Origin: Neomoorella carbonis
GTDB taxonomy: Bacteria > Bacillota > DSM-521 > Neomoorellales > Neomoorellaceae
Reading direction: 5' to 3'
Length of the DNA: 64,000 nt
Assembly (NCBI RefSeq): GCF_045278715.1
Contig: NZ_CP136420.1
Span: forward strand, 2,542,001 to 2,606,000
Made by a program: the position numbers and the translations under genes. Under the pieces are notes generated by a model that made no database searches, had not been told where the DNA came from, and saw nothing but the letters and a program-made list of their open reading frames with translations. Positions 1 to 8,580 of the stretch are shown here, piece by piece (positions within the stretch are counted from its first letter, which is position 1; each line of letters opens with the position of its first letter).

Positions 1-649
1 CCCGCTCCCGGCGGATAGGATAACCGGAAGTGCTGAAGGCAGCAGCTCCCATGGGACTGAGATTTACACAGGCATATGCCCCTTTTAACCTGTCGATATC
101 GCGAGACAAGGCATCGGCGGCGGCCAGGAACCAGTGTCCCAGGGTTGTGGGTTGAGCTTGCTGGGTATGAGTATGGGCCAGCATGACGGTGCCGGCATGC
201 TCTTCCGCCATTGCCAGTAGTGCTTCATACAATTTTATCGCGGCGTCAATGGCTTCCAGGATTCTCTCCCTCAGCACCATCCGGTACATGGTTACTCCCA
301 TGTCGTTCCTGCTGCGAGCAATGTGCAGGTTGCCGGCGACGTCCCCAGCATATTGAAGCAGTAGGTCTTCTACCCGGAAAAATAAATCTTCGTATTGCCC
401 GTCATAATCAGACCTGGCTAACGCCTCCAGATCCAGGCTGTTCACGGCCGCCACGATTTTCCGGGCCACTTCCCGTCCCACTATCCCCTGTTCCACCAGC
501 ATTACAAGATGGGCTTTATGAATATCTATCATGGGAAGCAGCAAATTTGTTTTAGCCTCATCATAAATAGGCCGCAGTACGGCTTCGACAAAGCTCCTGC
601 CCGGAAAGGCAATCCCATCCCGGGCCACAATTTCTGAGCGCAACTTCAA
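1..649 (-). CDS. Argininosuccinate lyase-like protein (fumarase/aspartase superfamily), partial
   Basis: This is the N-terminal 216 residues of a lyase that runs off the left edge of the window. The translation contains ARSRNDMGVTMYR and THTQQAQPTTLGHW, which correspond to the ArgH hallmarks (SRNDQ and TH-Q-AQP-T-GH), followed by NLSPMGAAAF, like the N-SPLGAGAL of ArgH. The likely start is TTG at 649, since GAGGTGA sits 7-8 bases upstream and no ATG is better placed. It is the last gene of the ROK/ABC-transporter operon, 44 bp after the permease stop. ArgH cleaves argininosuccinate to arginine and fumarate, but the operon has no other arginine genes. A lyase acting on the imported substrate (an amino-acid or phosphonate-type compound) is therefore equally possible. 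Superfamily assignment is firm; substrate is unknown. Confidence 0.75.
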   Translation of the reverse strand, partial: MKLRSEIVARDGIAFPGRSFVEAVLRPIYDEAKTNLLLPMIDIHKAHLVMLVEQGIVGREVARKIVAAVNSLDLEALARSDYDGQYEDLFFRVEDLLLQYAGDVAGNLHIARSRNDMGVTMYRMVLRERILEAIDAAIKLYEALLAMAEEHAGTVMLAHTHTQQAQPTTLGHWFLAAADALSRDIDRLKGAYACVNLSPMGAAAFSTSGYPIRRER

Positions 650-693
650 TAATGTTCACCTCTTCATCCTCTTACCACCGGCGTATTTGAACC

Positions 694-2421
694 TCAACTC
701 AAATTTATATTGCTGGTGCTACCCTGCTCCATGCGTTTCGTGAGGAACAGTACTACTAAGATCAGGAGTATCTGCAAAACGCCATAGGCTGCCGCAGTAC
801 CAAATTCAAAGGAATACATGCGGTTATTAATCTCTACGGATATGGGCCGGCTGCTGTGGGTATAGATCAAAATCGAAGCGACAAACTCCCCCACCCCCTG
901 GACAAAGGCCATGAGCGCGCCTCCAACTACTCCACGCAGCATTAAAGGCAGGGTAACCCGGCGGAAACTGTACCACCAGCTGGCGCCCAGGTTGCGTGCA
1001 GCTTCCTCAAGGCTGGGATCGAGCTGGGCCAGGGCCGCCGCACTGGAACGGAATACAAGGGGGGCAAAACGAACAAAGTAGGCCAGGGGTAAAATCCAGA
1101 AAGTTCCTACCAGTACCTGTCCCAGGCTAAAAATAGAAGGCCGGTTAAAGGCTGTAATCAGGTTAATACCTACCACCGTGCCGGGCAGGGCCCACGGCAG
1201 CATGACGGCAGCGTCCAAGAGGCCTTTCCCCTTAAAGGCCAAGCGCGTCATCACGTAAGCAGCGGCAACGCCCAGAATAATGTCTCCGCCGGCGGCAATA
1301 GCACTCATTTCCAGGCTGTTGCGGATGGGCTCCCAGGCACGGGGATCGGTAAACAGGCGGACGTAATTCTCCAGGGTGTATTGGGGAGGCAAAACCTGCA
1401 CCGTCCAGGTAGTATCCTTGGAAAAGGATATCAGTACCAGGGTCAGGATTGGCAACAGCAGTAAAATGACGGCGATTATCGCCCCTGCCATGGCCAGGTA
1501 ACGCATAACCGGATTGCGGACTTCCATGCGGAGAGCAGTCACCCCTTTAGACAGGCTGCGGTAGGTCCGCCTCCCCTGATACCAGCGCATCAGCACCAGG
1601 AAGGTAATGGAAACCGCTGAAAGGATGGTTGACTGGGCTGAGGCCAGGGCCAGATTGCCATTGGTCCGGGAGATATAGATTTGCATGGTCATAGTCCGGT
1701 CGACGCCAAAAATTAGCGGGGCAGTATATGAAGCCATAGAGATCATAAAAACCAATAACGAGCCGGCAACCAGCGCGGGAGTAAGCATGGGCAGGATTAC
1801 TCGCGTCCAGACCTGCCAGCGGTGCGCCCCCAGGTTATACGCCGCTTCTTCTATTGAAGGATCCATCCCCGCAAAAGCCGCCGCAGCGGATAAATAAAAA
1901 TAGGGATACATGGTAAAGGTGTGGACCATCAGGACGCCGCCAATGCCCTTGAGGGCGAACGGAACTTTTTCCAGCCCGAACAGCACTTGCAAGCCGCGCG
2001 GAATTATACCGCTTTCTGAAAAGAGGAACATAAAAGTGAGAACACCAATCAGCGGCGGTAGGGCCATGGGCACCAGGGCCAGCGTTTCCAGCAACTTTCG
2101 CCCTGGAAACTCGAAACGGTGGAGTAAAAACGCCAGGCCGACACCAACCGCGCTTGTGGTTAACACGCTAAGAACTGAAATCAAGAGGCTGGTAAAAAGG
2201 GCCTCCAGATTAGCACCCCAGTGAAAAAATTCCCGGTAATGCGCAAGGGTTAAGCCGCCTTCAGGGGTAGTAACGCTGGATAAAAATGTGGCCAGCAACG
2301 GCTGCATCACATAGCCCCATAGCACCAGTACCAGGGGAGCTATGATAATATAGGTAAATAGGGGGGAGGTAGTGGCGCGCTGCCAGCTATCGATCCAGGT
2401 GTGCCTTGACATGCTTCTCAC
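694..2421 (-). CDS. ABC transporter permease, fused two-domain Fe3+/aminoethylphosphonate type
   Basis: A 575-residue integral membrane protein made of two homologous permease halves, each with a BPD-transport inner-membrane domain and its own EAA-type loop (EEAAYNLGAHRWQVWTRVILP near residue 190 and EEAARNLGASWWYSFRRVTLP near residue 480). This FbpB/ThiP-like fusion means a single gene supplies both membrane halves. The GTG start overlaps the TGA stop of the ATPase gene in a GTGA arrangement, so the two are probably translationally coupled; an ATG nine bases further in is an alternative start. The partners are the ATPase at 2418-3497 and the lipoprotein at 3500-4582. Such systems import ferric iron, thiamine, spermidine-like amines or 2-aminoethylphosphonate. 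Nothing in the sequence selects among these. Confidence 0.9.
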   Translation of the reverse strand: MRSMSRHTWIDSWQRATTSPLFTYIIIAPLVLVLWGYVMQPLLATFLSSVTTPEGGLTLAHYREFFHWGANLEALFTSLLISVLSVLTTSAVGVGLAFLLHRFEFPGRKLLETLALVPMALPPLIGVLTFMFLFSESGIIPRGLQVLFGLEKVPFALKGIGGVLMVHTFTMYPYFYLSAAAAFAGMDPSIEEAAYNLGAHRWQVWTRVILPMLTPALVAGSLLVFMISMASYTAPLIFGVDRTMTMQIYISRTNGNLALASAQSTILSAVSITFLVLMRWYQGRRTYRSLSKGVTALRMEVRNPVMRYLAMAGAIIAVILLLLPILTLVLISFSKDTTWTVQVLPPQYTLENYVRLFTDPRAWEPIRNSLEMSAIAAGGDIILGVAAAYVMTRLAFKGKGLLDAAVMLPWALPGTVVGINLITAFNRPSIFSLGQVLVGTFWILPLAYFVRFAPLVFRSSAAALAQLDPSLEEAARNLGASWWYSFRRVTLPLMLRGVVGGALMAFVQGVGEFVASILIYTHSSRPISVEINNRMYSFEFGTAAAYGVLQILLILVVLFLTKRMEQGSTSNINLS

Positions 2422-3497
2422 TCCACCAGGTAGATTCTTTCCGGGGGAAGTTTTAGCTTAATGGGGTCATTCTTGCGCCGTAGCTCGCCCTCGGAGGCCG
2501 CAACTGAAGCTACCAGCTTCAAATTATTAACACCGACGGTATATTCAGTGTAGGCACCGCCAAATTCCACCCCTAAAACCGTTCCCGCCAGCACGTTGTC
2601 CATTTCGCCGGGTTGAGCCAGCTGGATTCCTTCCGGTCGCACCGCCAGCAAGACGCGGTTGCCGGGGATTGCTTTCACCTGCGGATTACGGCGCTCCAGG
2701 TCTACCCCGATTACGAGATTGCCAGCAACCTTCACCAACCCCCTGTTCCCATCTATCCTGTCAACGACACCCTCGAGCAGGTTGCTCTTACCAATAAAGG
2801 TGGCTACAAACCGGGTAGCCGGCCGGTGATAAATCTCCGGCGGTGTGCCCACCTGGTGAACCCGCCCGCCCTCCATGACAGCAATGCGGTCAGAAATGGC
2901 CATGGCCTCTGCTTGATCGTGGGTGACGTAAATGGCTGTAATGCCAGACGCCAACTGTAAACGTCGAATTTCTGTGCGCGTTTCTTCTCGCAGCTTGGCA
3001 TCAAGATTGGAAAGGGGTTCATCTAAAAGAAGTAAATTAGGTTGAATTACCAGCGCCCTGGCCAGGGCCACCCGCTGCTGTTGCCCACCCGAAAGCTGGT
3101 CAATACGGCGCTCTTCCATCCCGGCAAGCCTTACCTGGGCAAGGGCGGCAGCAACACGCTCGCGAATTTGAGCCTGCGGGACCTTGCGGACCCGCAGGCC
3201 AAAGGCAACATTTTCAAATACCGTCATGTGAGGAAAGAGGGCGTAGTTCTGGAAAACCATCCCCGTACCGCGCTCATTGGGCGGTAAATGGGTGACATCA
3301 CGGTCGTCAAAGAAAATACTTCCCGCCGAAGGATAATTAAAACCGGCTATCATACGCAAAGTGGTTGTTTTGCCGCAACCAGACGGCCCCAGGAGAGTAA
3401 AAAACTCTCCGGCGCGGATGGTCAGGTTGATATCCTTGACCACCACGTTGCCACCGGGAAATACTTTAGAAACGTTTTTCAGGGTAACTGTAATCAC
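2418..3497 (-). CDS. ABC transporter ATP-binding protein (PotA/FbpC type)
   Basis: A 359-residue nucleotide-binding subunit energising the adjacent permease. Walker A is GPSGCGKTT (residues about 38-46), the signature is LSGGQQQRVALARAL, and Walker B is LLLLDEPLSNLDAKLR, followed by the switch histidine in YVTHDQAEAM. The C-terminal ~120 residues form the TOBE domain found in polyamine, iron and phosphonate importers (RPEGIQLA). The start is GTG, two bases after the TAA of the substrate-binding protein gene, and the end overlaps the permease start, so all three are one transcription and translation unit. Transported substrate not determined. Confidence 0.92.
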   Translation of the reverse strand: MITVTLKNVSKVFPGGNVVVKDINLTIRAGEFFTLLGPSGCGKTTTLRMIAGFNYPSAGSIFFDDRDVTHLPPNERGTGMVFQNYALFPHMTVFENVAFGLRVRKVPQAQIRERVAAALAQVRLAGMEERRIDQLSGGQQQRVALARALVIQPNLLLLDEPLSNLDAKLREETRTEIRRLQLASGITAIYVTHDQAEAMAISDRIAVMEGGRVHQVGTPPEIYHRPATRFVATFIGKSNLLEGVVDRIDGNRGLVKVAGNLVIGVDLERRNPQVKAIPGNRVLLAVRPEGIQLAQPGEMDNVLAGTVLGVEFGGAYTEYTVGVNNLKLVASVAASEGELRRKNDPIKLKLPPERIYLVE

Positions 3498-3499
3498 AG

Positions 3500-4582
3500 T
3501 TATTGCCTGCCTTTACCCTTGATATTTTGATCCCAGTACTCGATCCATTCCTTCTCTTTAGAGGCCATCACATCCCAATTCAAGTCCAAAGCCTTTAAGT
3601 TAACCCCTTTCAGCCACTGGGGGAGTTGGGCCTCGTTTATCTTTATGGCCGGGATCTGGAATGCCTTTTCGGCTAACTCCACCTGCATTTTCTCTTCAAA
3701 TAAGAATTCAAGAAACTTCTCTGCCGCCTTGGGATGTTTGGCTCCTTTTATCACCGCCACCCCGTCAACCAGGATAGGGGCCCCGCTGGCAGGTATCACA
3801 TAACCAAAAGGCATCCCCTTCTGGTCCTTTTGAATGAGGATATCCTGCATATTCCAGAGGCTCAAAACGCCCTCTTGCCGCGCCAGCTTCAAATACAGCG
3901 TCGTCGGATTAGGCGTATACTCCTTGGTGTTCGCATCCAACTTCTTCAGCCATTCAAATCCCCGATCGGGTTTTCCGTCTTCTTTGAAAAAGCGATAAAT
4001 CATCGCCGCGTAAATCGTGCGCATCGTCCCGGAAGCGGTAACACCGCGAATTATAATCTTGTCCTTCCATTTAGCATCCAGCAAGTCGTCCCAGTCTTTT
4101 GGTACATCCTCGGGTTTAAGCGCCTGAGTGTTATACATGATTACTTCAGGTAGGAGAATTTCTCCATACCACATCCCGCCAGGATCTTTATACGCAGCTG
4201 GTATCTTTTCGGCAAAGCTGGGCTTTAAAGTTGCCAGCAATCCTTCTTTCGCCGCCAGCCCCAGTGCCTGCTGCGTACCGCCCCACCACACGTCTCCCTG
4301 CGGATTCTCCTTCTCGGCCCTGACACGTTCCAGGATTTCCTGAGCCCCCATGCTCAGCACCTGGACCTGGCCTTTATACTCCGGGTACCGCTCCTCAAAC
4401 TTGGGTATCACTATATCGGTGACTCCTTTTTCCCGGGCGGTATAAATCACCAGCTTGTTCTCTTCTGTTCCCTGTCCGGCTTTGCTTTCCGGCGTCTGGC
4501 TCGCCTTTTGCCCGCCGCATCCTGTTGTGATGACAGCCAGAAGCAACAGTACGCCAAATACCCATAATTTTCGCCTTTGCAT
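3500..4582 (-). CDS. Extracellular solute-binding lipoprotein (family 1, Fe3+/phosphonate-type)
   Basis: A 360-residue substrate-binding protein of the importer. The N-terminus is a lipoprotein signal (charged MQRRK, hydrophobic core, lipobox TTGC), so the mature protein is anchored at the outer face of the membrane by a lipidated cysteine near residue 22. The body begins KLVIYTAREKGVTDIVIPKFE, the standard opening of iron-type family 1 binding proteins (VYTA/VYS-R). ATG at 4582 is preferred; a TTG one codon earlier is also possible with the AGGGG upstream. It is 112 bp downstream of the ROK gene on the same strand and heads the transporter genes. The conserved tyrosines of true ferric-binding proteins cannot be confirmed by eye, so an organic ligand such as a phosphonate is possible. 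Confidence 0.88.
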   Translation of the reverse strand: MQRRKLWVFGVLLLLAVITTGCGGQKASQTPESKAGQGTEENKLVIYTAREKGVTDIVIPKFEERYPEYKGQVQVLSMGAQEILERVRAEKENPQGDVWWGGTQQALGLAAKEGLLATLKPSFAEKIPAAYKDPGGMWYGEILLPEVIMYNTQALKPEDVPKDWDDLLDAKWKDKIIIRGVTASGTMRTIYAAMIYRFFKEDGKPDRGFEWLKKLDANTKEYTPNPTTLYLKLARQEGVLSLWNMQDILIQKDQKGMPFGYVIPASGAPILVDGVAVIKGAKHPKAAEKFLEFLFEEKMQVELAEKAFQIPAIKINEAQLPQWLKGVNLKALDLNWDVMASKEKEWIEYWDQNIKGKGRQ

Positions 4583-4694
4583 CAATAACGCACCCCTTCT
4601 TTTTCTTTTTGTTTGTCGCTATTCGACTCAACTGCCCGACACCTGTCTACCTTTCTTCCGCCATCACCCCCTTCAGGAGCTATCTGTCGGAGGT

Positions 4695-5894
4695 TTAAAA
4701 CAAGTTATCATAAACATAATCAAGGGCTACGGCAAAAGTTCCGAACAATCCTGTTTTTTCCTGAAGTGAAGAGAAAAGGATCCGGGGCGGCTGGCTAATA
4801 ATCGTACTTACAGTTTCCCGTAGTTTAGTCAAAAAAAATTCGCCTGCCGCCAGAACTTCGCCGCCGATAACAATTAGTTCCAGGTCCAGGACCTGCTGCA
4901 GGTTGGTTATGGCCAGGCCGACCCAGCAAGCCATCTCCGCCAGCAATTCCCTGGCGTCTTCATCTTCTAAACATGCCGCCCGGCAGACCATACGAAAATC
5001 CACTTTGCCCGCCTCACCGCGGGAGAGGCCCAGGAGCAGGCCGGGCCTGCCGGCTGCAACTATTTCCCGCGCCTTTTCCACCACCGTTGCCGTCGACGCG
5101 ATAGTTTCCAGGTGACCATAGCGGCGATAGGCCGGTTCCAGGGCTTCTTTTCCCAGAGCCATGAAGCCGATCTCGCCGGCAGCGCCGTGACAGCCCTCCA
5201 GCAACTGGCCGTTCAAAATGATGCCCGCGCCGATACCCAGGCCGACGCTGATATAAGCCATGTTCTTCGTACCGCGACCCTGACCGCGCCAAAACTCGCC
5301 CAGGGCAGCGGTGTTGACGTCGTTTTTGATCAGGACGGGGGCGGCGAAGTGGGCTTTGAAGATTTTTTCCGGCTGCAATCCTTCCCAGTCGAAGGATCGG
5401 GCTACCATTTTTACCAGACCGGAGGCCGGATCGTAAACGCCGGGAACGGCCAGGGCTATAGCTGCCAGCAGCCGCAGTTCGATACCTTTATCACGGCACA
5501 GGTCTTTTATGGCGCCGGCCACCCGGTTGAGAACACTTTCCCCGGCATCCCCAGAGCTGAAGGTTAGCGCCGTATCGCCAATTAGCTCGCCGTTCAGGTT
5601 GCCCAGAGCAATGCCAATCTCCTGCTTGCTTAAATCTACACCGGCGACATAGCGGTAGTTAGGATTCAGAGCCAGCAGGATAGGCCGGCGCCCCCCGCTG
5701 GAATCCCCGATGCCGGTTTCTTGCAAAATGCCCTTATTGAGTAACTGTTCAATAATCAGGGAAACCGTTGGAGCACTAAGCCCCAGTTGCCTGGCCACTT
5801 CGGCCCGGGACAGGCTCCCAGCCTCGCGGATGGTATCGATGATCAGGCGGGCGTTGAGTTCGCGTATCAGTTTTGGGGTACCGGTGACGACCAT
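4695..5894 (-). CDS. ROK-family transcriptional regulator (NagC/XylR type)
   Basis: A 399-residue regulator. Residues about 10-65 form a winged helix-turn-helix (AEVARQLGLSAPTVSLIIEQL), and the rest is the ROK sugar-kinase-like domain (DLSKQEIGIALGNLNGELIGD; IKNDVNTAALGE; GLGIGAGIILNGQL). After the CHGAAGEIG segment, the CxCGxxGCxE zinc motif of classical ROK proteins is not visible (YGHLETIAST in its place), so zinc-independent folding is inferred. ATG is supported by AAGGAG upstream. It is the first gene of the operon continuing into the ABC importer and lyase, so its effector is probably the imported compound or a sugar derivative. Likely autoregulated through repeats in the 5895-6247 region. 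Confidence 0.9.
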   Translation of the reverse strand: MVVTGTPKLIRELNARLIIDTIREAGSLSRAEVARQLGLSAPTVSLIIEQLLNKGILQETGIGDSSGGRRPILLALNPNYRYVAGVDLSKQEIGIALGNLNGELIGDTALTFSSGDAGESVLNRVAGAIKDLCRDKGIELRLLAAIALAVPGVYDPASGLVKMVARSFDWEGLQPEKIFKAHFAAPVLIKNDVNTAALGEFWRGQGRGTKNMAYISVGLGIGAGIILNGQLLEGCHGAAGEIGFMALGKEALEPAYRRYGHLETIASTATVVEKAREIVAAGRPGLLLGLSRGEAGKVDFRMVCRAACLEDEDARELLAEMACWVGLAITNLQQVLDLELIVIGGEVLAAGEFFLTKLRETVSTIISQPPRILFSSLQEKTGLFGTFAVALDYVYDNLF

Positions 5895-6247
5895 AAGTAT
5901 TGCTCCTTAAAAGTACATCCTCTAATGGTGCCTTTATGCGCCCCGCAGGTTTAGGGACTGGATGTCCTCAGGATAAAGGACCTACTTTGTGAAATTGGTA
6001 GTTAGTTTGTTAATCTAATTATCTTTGCCGTTAATAAGTTTCTTTAAGTTATTTATTAAGTTTCTACACAAAAAAAGAAAATCCTGCTGGTTGTTAAGGA
6101 AACGTAAAAAATTTTACCGAGATGGTTGCCATGGGATAAGACACTGCTTTTGCTAAAAGCTCGAGAGTGATAAAATATTAAGTAGAAAGTTGCTTTTCGA
6201 CCCGGAGCTGATTTAAATTTTGCTTAAACGAGGAGGTATGCATCAAC
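5895..6247. promoter_or_regulatory. Intergenic regulatory region between ROK gene and hicBA
   Basis: A 353-bp AT-rich gap between divergent genes. Two copies of TAAGTTTCT lie at 6035-6043 and 6057-6065, exactly 22 bp (two helical turns) apart. At 6002-6013 is TTAGTTTGTTAA, which resembles a ROK/XylR operator half-site. These are plausible binding sites for the ROK protein; this is inference from pattern only. Close to hicB, TAAAAT at about 6172-6177 could be a -10 box, and AGGAGGT at 6231-6237 is the ribosome binding site for the TTG start at 6248. No further coding sequence is visible. Confidence 0.45.
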
Positions 6248-6457
6248 TTGGATCAAGAAATTCTCTTCCTTGTCGAAGAGTCTCCTGAAGGCGGTTACGA
6301 AGCTCGGGCTCTCGGTTATTCCATTTTTACAGAGGGTAAATCAGTGGAAGAACTTAAGGATTCTGTTCGCGATGCAGTTCGCTGCCATTTTGAAGAAAAG
6401 GATTTACCGCGGGCGATTCGCCTCCATTTTGTAAAGGATGAAGTAATCGCCGTATGA
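6248..6457 (+). CDS. hicB: HicB-family antitoxin
   Basis: A 69-residue protein with the HicB/UPF0150 partial RNase H-like fold (EESPEGGYEARALGYSIFTEGKSVEELKDSVRDAV). It neutralises the HicA toxin and usually represses its own operon. The start is TTG at 6248, placed 10 bases after a perfect AGGAGGT; the ATG at 6238 leads to a short dead frame. The protein is short and lacks the C-terminal ribbon-helix-helix or HTH DNA-binding domain of long HicB proteins, so autoregulation may be weak or indirect. Its stop overlaps the hicA start (ATGA), coupling toxin translation to antitoxin translation. Here the antitoxin precedes the toxin, the reverse of the commoner hicAB order. Confidence 0.85.
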   Translation: MDQEILFLVEESPEGGYEARALGYSIFTEGKSVEELKDSVRDAVRCHFEEKDLPRAIRLHFVKDEVIAV

Positions 6458-6699
6458 AAATCCCGAGGGACATAAGCGGGGAAGAACTAGCCGGGCTACT
6501 CGCCAAGTTCGGTTATCAGATAACCCGGCAGACTGTGAGCCATCTACGTCTCACCACTATGTTTAACGGTGAACATCATATCACCATTCCCCGCCATAAT
6601 ACATTAAGAGTAGGTACTCTTAATGGCATACTAGTTGACGTGGCAAAACATCTAAAAATCAGCAAGGAAGTGTTGGTAAAAGACCTTTTTAATAACTAA
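6454..6699 (+). CDS. hicA: HicA-family toxin (mRNA interferase)
   Basis: An 81-residue double-stranded-RNA-binding-like protein of the HicA/YcfA family. The family's active histidine is seen in the segment QTVSHLRL (around residues 27-34), and the family ending THIPRH-like segment appears as HITIPRHNTL. HicA cleaves mRNA and tmRNA independently of ribosomes, causing growth arrest until neutralised by HicB. It overlaps hicB by 4 bp and is followed immediately by a strong bidirectional terminator, so the pair is a closed two-gene unit. It looks intact. Confidence 0.85.
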   Translation: MKIPRDISGEELAGLLAKFGYQITRQTVSHLRLTTMFNGEHHITIPRHNTLRVGTLNGILVDVAKHLKISKEVLVKDLFNN

Positions 6700-6724
6700 G
6701 GGGCACGTGGTTGCCCCTTTAGTT
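6694..6724. terminator. Bidirectional terminator between hicA and the AOR gene
   Basis: AACTAAGGGGCA pairs with TGCCCCTTTAGTT (one unpaired T) around a six-base loop. The hairpin separates the convergent hicA and aldehyde oxidoreductase genes; it begins inside the hicA stop region. Confidence 0.8.
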
Positions 6725-6758
6725 GCTTTTATGCTTATCTATACGCGTCCTAATTTTT

Positions 6759-8483
6759 TTATATCAACTCCCGGCTGAAGGCCACCTTGAACTCCCGGGG
6801 CTGGTCCAGGCGTATCAGTTCCAAACCCAGGCGTTCCAGGGTAGCCGGCTCCGGGCGTCCCTGATCATCCCAGCCGCAGCGGCGATAATAAGCCTGCACT
6901 AATTCTGGCAAATTGGTAAAGGGTCCAGCTTTAATCTCCCCGGCAGCAATACCTTCTCGCAGGAACCTGGCCGGCAGGGTGTCTACTTCCCGGCCCAGGC
7001 CCTCCCGCAGGTTGAAGGCCCGCTCCAGGGTAAGGCTCCTTGTGGCGGCCATATGAAGTTCCTCCAGGGTCAGCTCCGTACCGGTAACGGCAGTCAACAT
7101 TGCAGTCATCAGTTCCAGGGGCAACCAGCCGCCCAGGTGGGCAAACAGGCAGCCTATACCTGTTTCCAGGGCTGCTGTCGTCTCCTGGATGCGGCTTACC
7201 TGGTCTACCAGGTCTTCCCCTTCCCGGTCAGCGGCAAAAAGACCGGCATGGAGAGCCTTGCCGTAGCAGTAGCTGCCTCCCAGGGCCGAAACGACCATCC
7301 CCAGGCCGTGGAGGGGGCGCACCCGAGGATCATAACCCGGCATCTCAATCCCTTTAACGGTCATAGCATATTCAGCCGCCCCGAAACCGATGTACTCTGC
7401 TGCCCGGTTCACTCCTTCAGCCAGGAGTTCACCGAGACCTTTCCGGTAGGCAATCATGGAGATCAATTCCAGGGTGGCTTGCGGTCGTTCCCAGCCCAGG
7501 TCAAAGCCCTCAGCTTTAAGTAAACCCCGTTGCTGCAGTTCATAGGCAAAGACAATACTTCCCCCGGTGGAAACCGTGTCCAGACCCAGATCGTTGCAGC
7601 GTTCATTGGCTAGCGCTAGCAGGTCGGGATCGAAATGACCCGGGTTGGCACCCAGGGCCCAGCAGGTCTGGAACTCCGGTCCTTCTCGCTCCAGGAGGTG
7701 AGGCTGGTTAACCGGATCAACATCCGCCTGCCAGGCGCCCTGGAAATTGCGGGTGGGTAAAATGGCACCCTTTATAGCCCCCGGTAAAGGTGCCCGGTGA
7801 TCCCGACGGTCAATCAATTCCCGCTGTCGCCCCAGCAGGCGGGACCAGAGCTCCCTGTCAGCCGCAGGTATATCCGGTTCGGATTCTACGACAACAGCTT
7901 TAAGTTTTTTGGCCCCCATGACGGTTCCCACCCCGCCGCGAGCGGCCGTACTGTGGTTGCTCACTATGCTGGCATAGCGCACCAGGTTTTCCCCCGCCGG
8001 GCCGATGCAGGCCACGCGCGCCTCCCGGCCATGGCGCCGGCGCAGTTCGGCCTGGGTAGCCTGCGTCCCCTGTCCCCAGAGGTCTTTTGCCGGCCGCAGT
8101 TCTACCTGGCCCCGGGGCCCCAGGTAGAGATAAACCGGCTCGGCGGCCTGGCCGGTCAAAAGGAGTATTTCGTACCCGGCACCATGGAGCCAGGCACCGA
8201 AATCGCTGCCGCCAACGGAACGGATAAAACCCCCGCTTAAAGGGCTTTTGGTCACCGCCAGCCAGCGGTTAACCCCCCTGGCCCCGCTGCCGGCCAGGGG
8301 GCCGGCGCTAAAAATTAAAATATTCTCCGGGCTTAATGGTGCTACTCCCGCGGCCAGTTCGCCATAAAGATATCTGACCGCCAGAGGCCGGCCGCCGATA
8401 AAGTCACGGCATACCTTTGCCGGTATATCTTCCTGGCGGATGCTGCCGTCGCTTAAATTTACCCGTAAAATTTGTCGCTCCAT
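6759..8483 (-). CDS. Aldehyde:ferredoxin oxidoreductase homologue lacking the CxxCxxxC cluster motif
   Basis: A 574-residue member of the tungstopterin AOR family, which oxidises aldehydes to acids (or reduces acids) with ferredoxin. N-terminal AOR landmarks are clear: ENILIFSAGPLAG, ARGGVGTVMGAKKLKAV and LPTRNFQ. The mid-domain continues at NERCNDLGLDTVSTG. In ordinary AORs a stretch holding CxxCxxxC, three of the four ligands of the [4Fe-4S] cluster, lies between the NFQ segment and the GPE segment. Here NFQGAW (about residue 246) reaches EGPEFQTCWALGANPG (about 270) directly and the motif is absent. A single cysteine in ETGIGCLFAHLGG (about 445) is where the fourth ligand should be. ATG at 8483 is chosen because GGGGTG lies 6 bases upstream. 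Alone in its unit with the cyclase gene upstream. The loss may mean a pterin-only enzyme or a non-enzymatic relative. Confidence 0.85.
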   Translation of the reverse strand: MERQILRVNLSDGSIRQEDIPAKVCRDFIGGRPLAVRYLYGELAAGVAPLSPENILIFSAGPLAGSGARGVNRWLAVTKSPLSGGFIRSVGGSDFGAWLHGAGYEILLLTGQAAEPVYLYLGPRGQVELRPAKDLWGQGTQATQAELRRRHGREARVACIGPAGENLVRYASIVSNHSTAARGGVGTVMGAKKLKAVVVESEPDIPAADRELWSRLLGRQRELIDRRDHRAPLPGAIKGAILPTRNFQGAWQADVDPVNQPHLLEREGPEFQTCWALGANPGHFDPDLLALANERCNDLGLDTVSTGGSIVFAYELQQRGLLKAEGFDLGWERPQATLELISMIAYRKGLGELLAEGVNRAAEYIGFGAAEYAMTVKGIEMPGYDPRVRPLHGLGMVVSALGGSYCYGKALHAGLFAADREGEDLVDQVSRIQETTAALETGIGCLFAHLGGWLPLELMTAMLTAVTGTELTLEELHMAATRSLTLERAFNLREGLGREVDTLPARFLREGIAAGEIKAGPFTNLPELVQAYYRRCGWDDQGRPEPATLERLGLELIRLDQPREFKVAFSRELI

Positions 8484-8580
8484 AAAAAACACCCCGCCTG
8501 TACTTTTCCTTTAGTATCGGCAGGGTGCCGCCAGGCTATTCCGGCGTAAAAAGTTATAATTAAGCCGGGGACCCAGCTTT

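Noticed and set aside
211..555. Plus-strand frame of 114 codons
   Set aside because: Antisense to the ArgH-like gene; no ribosome site and composition unlike a protein.
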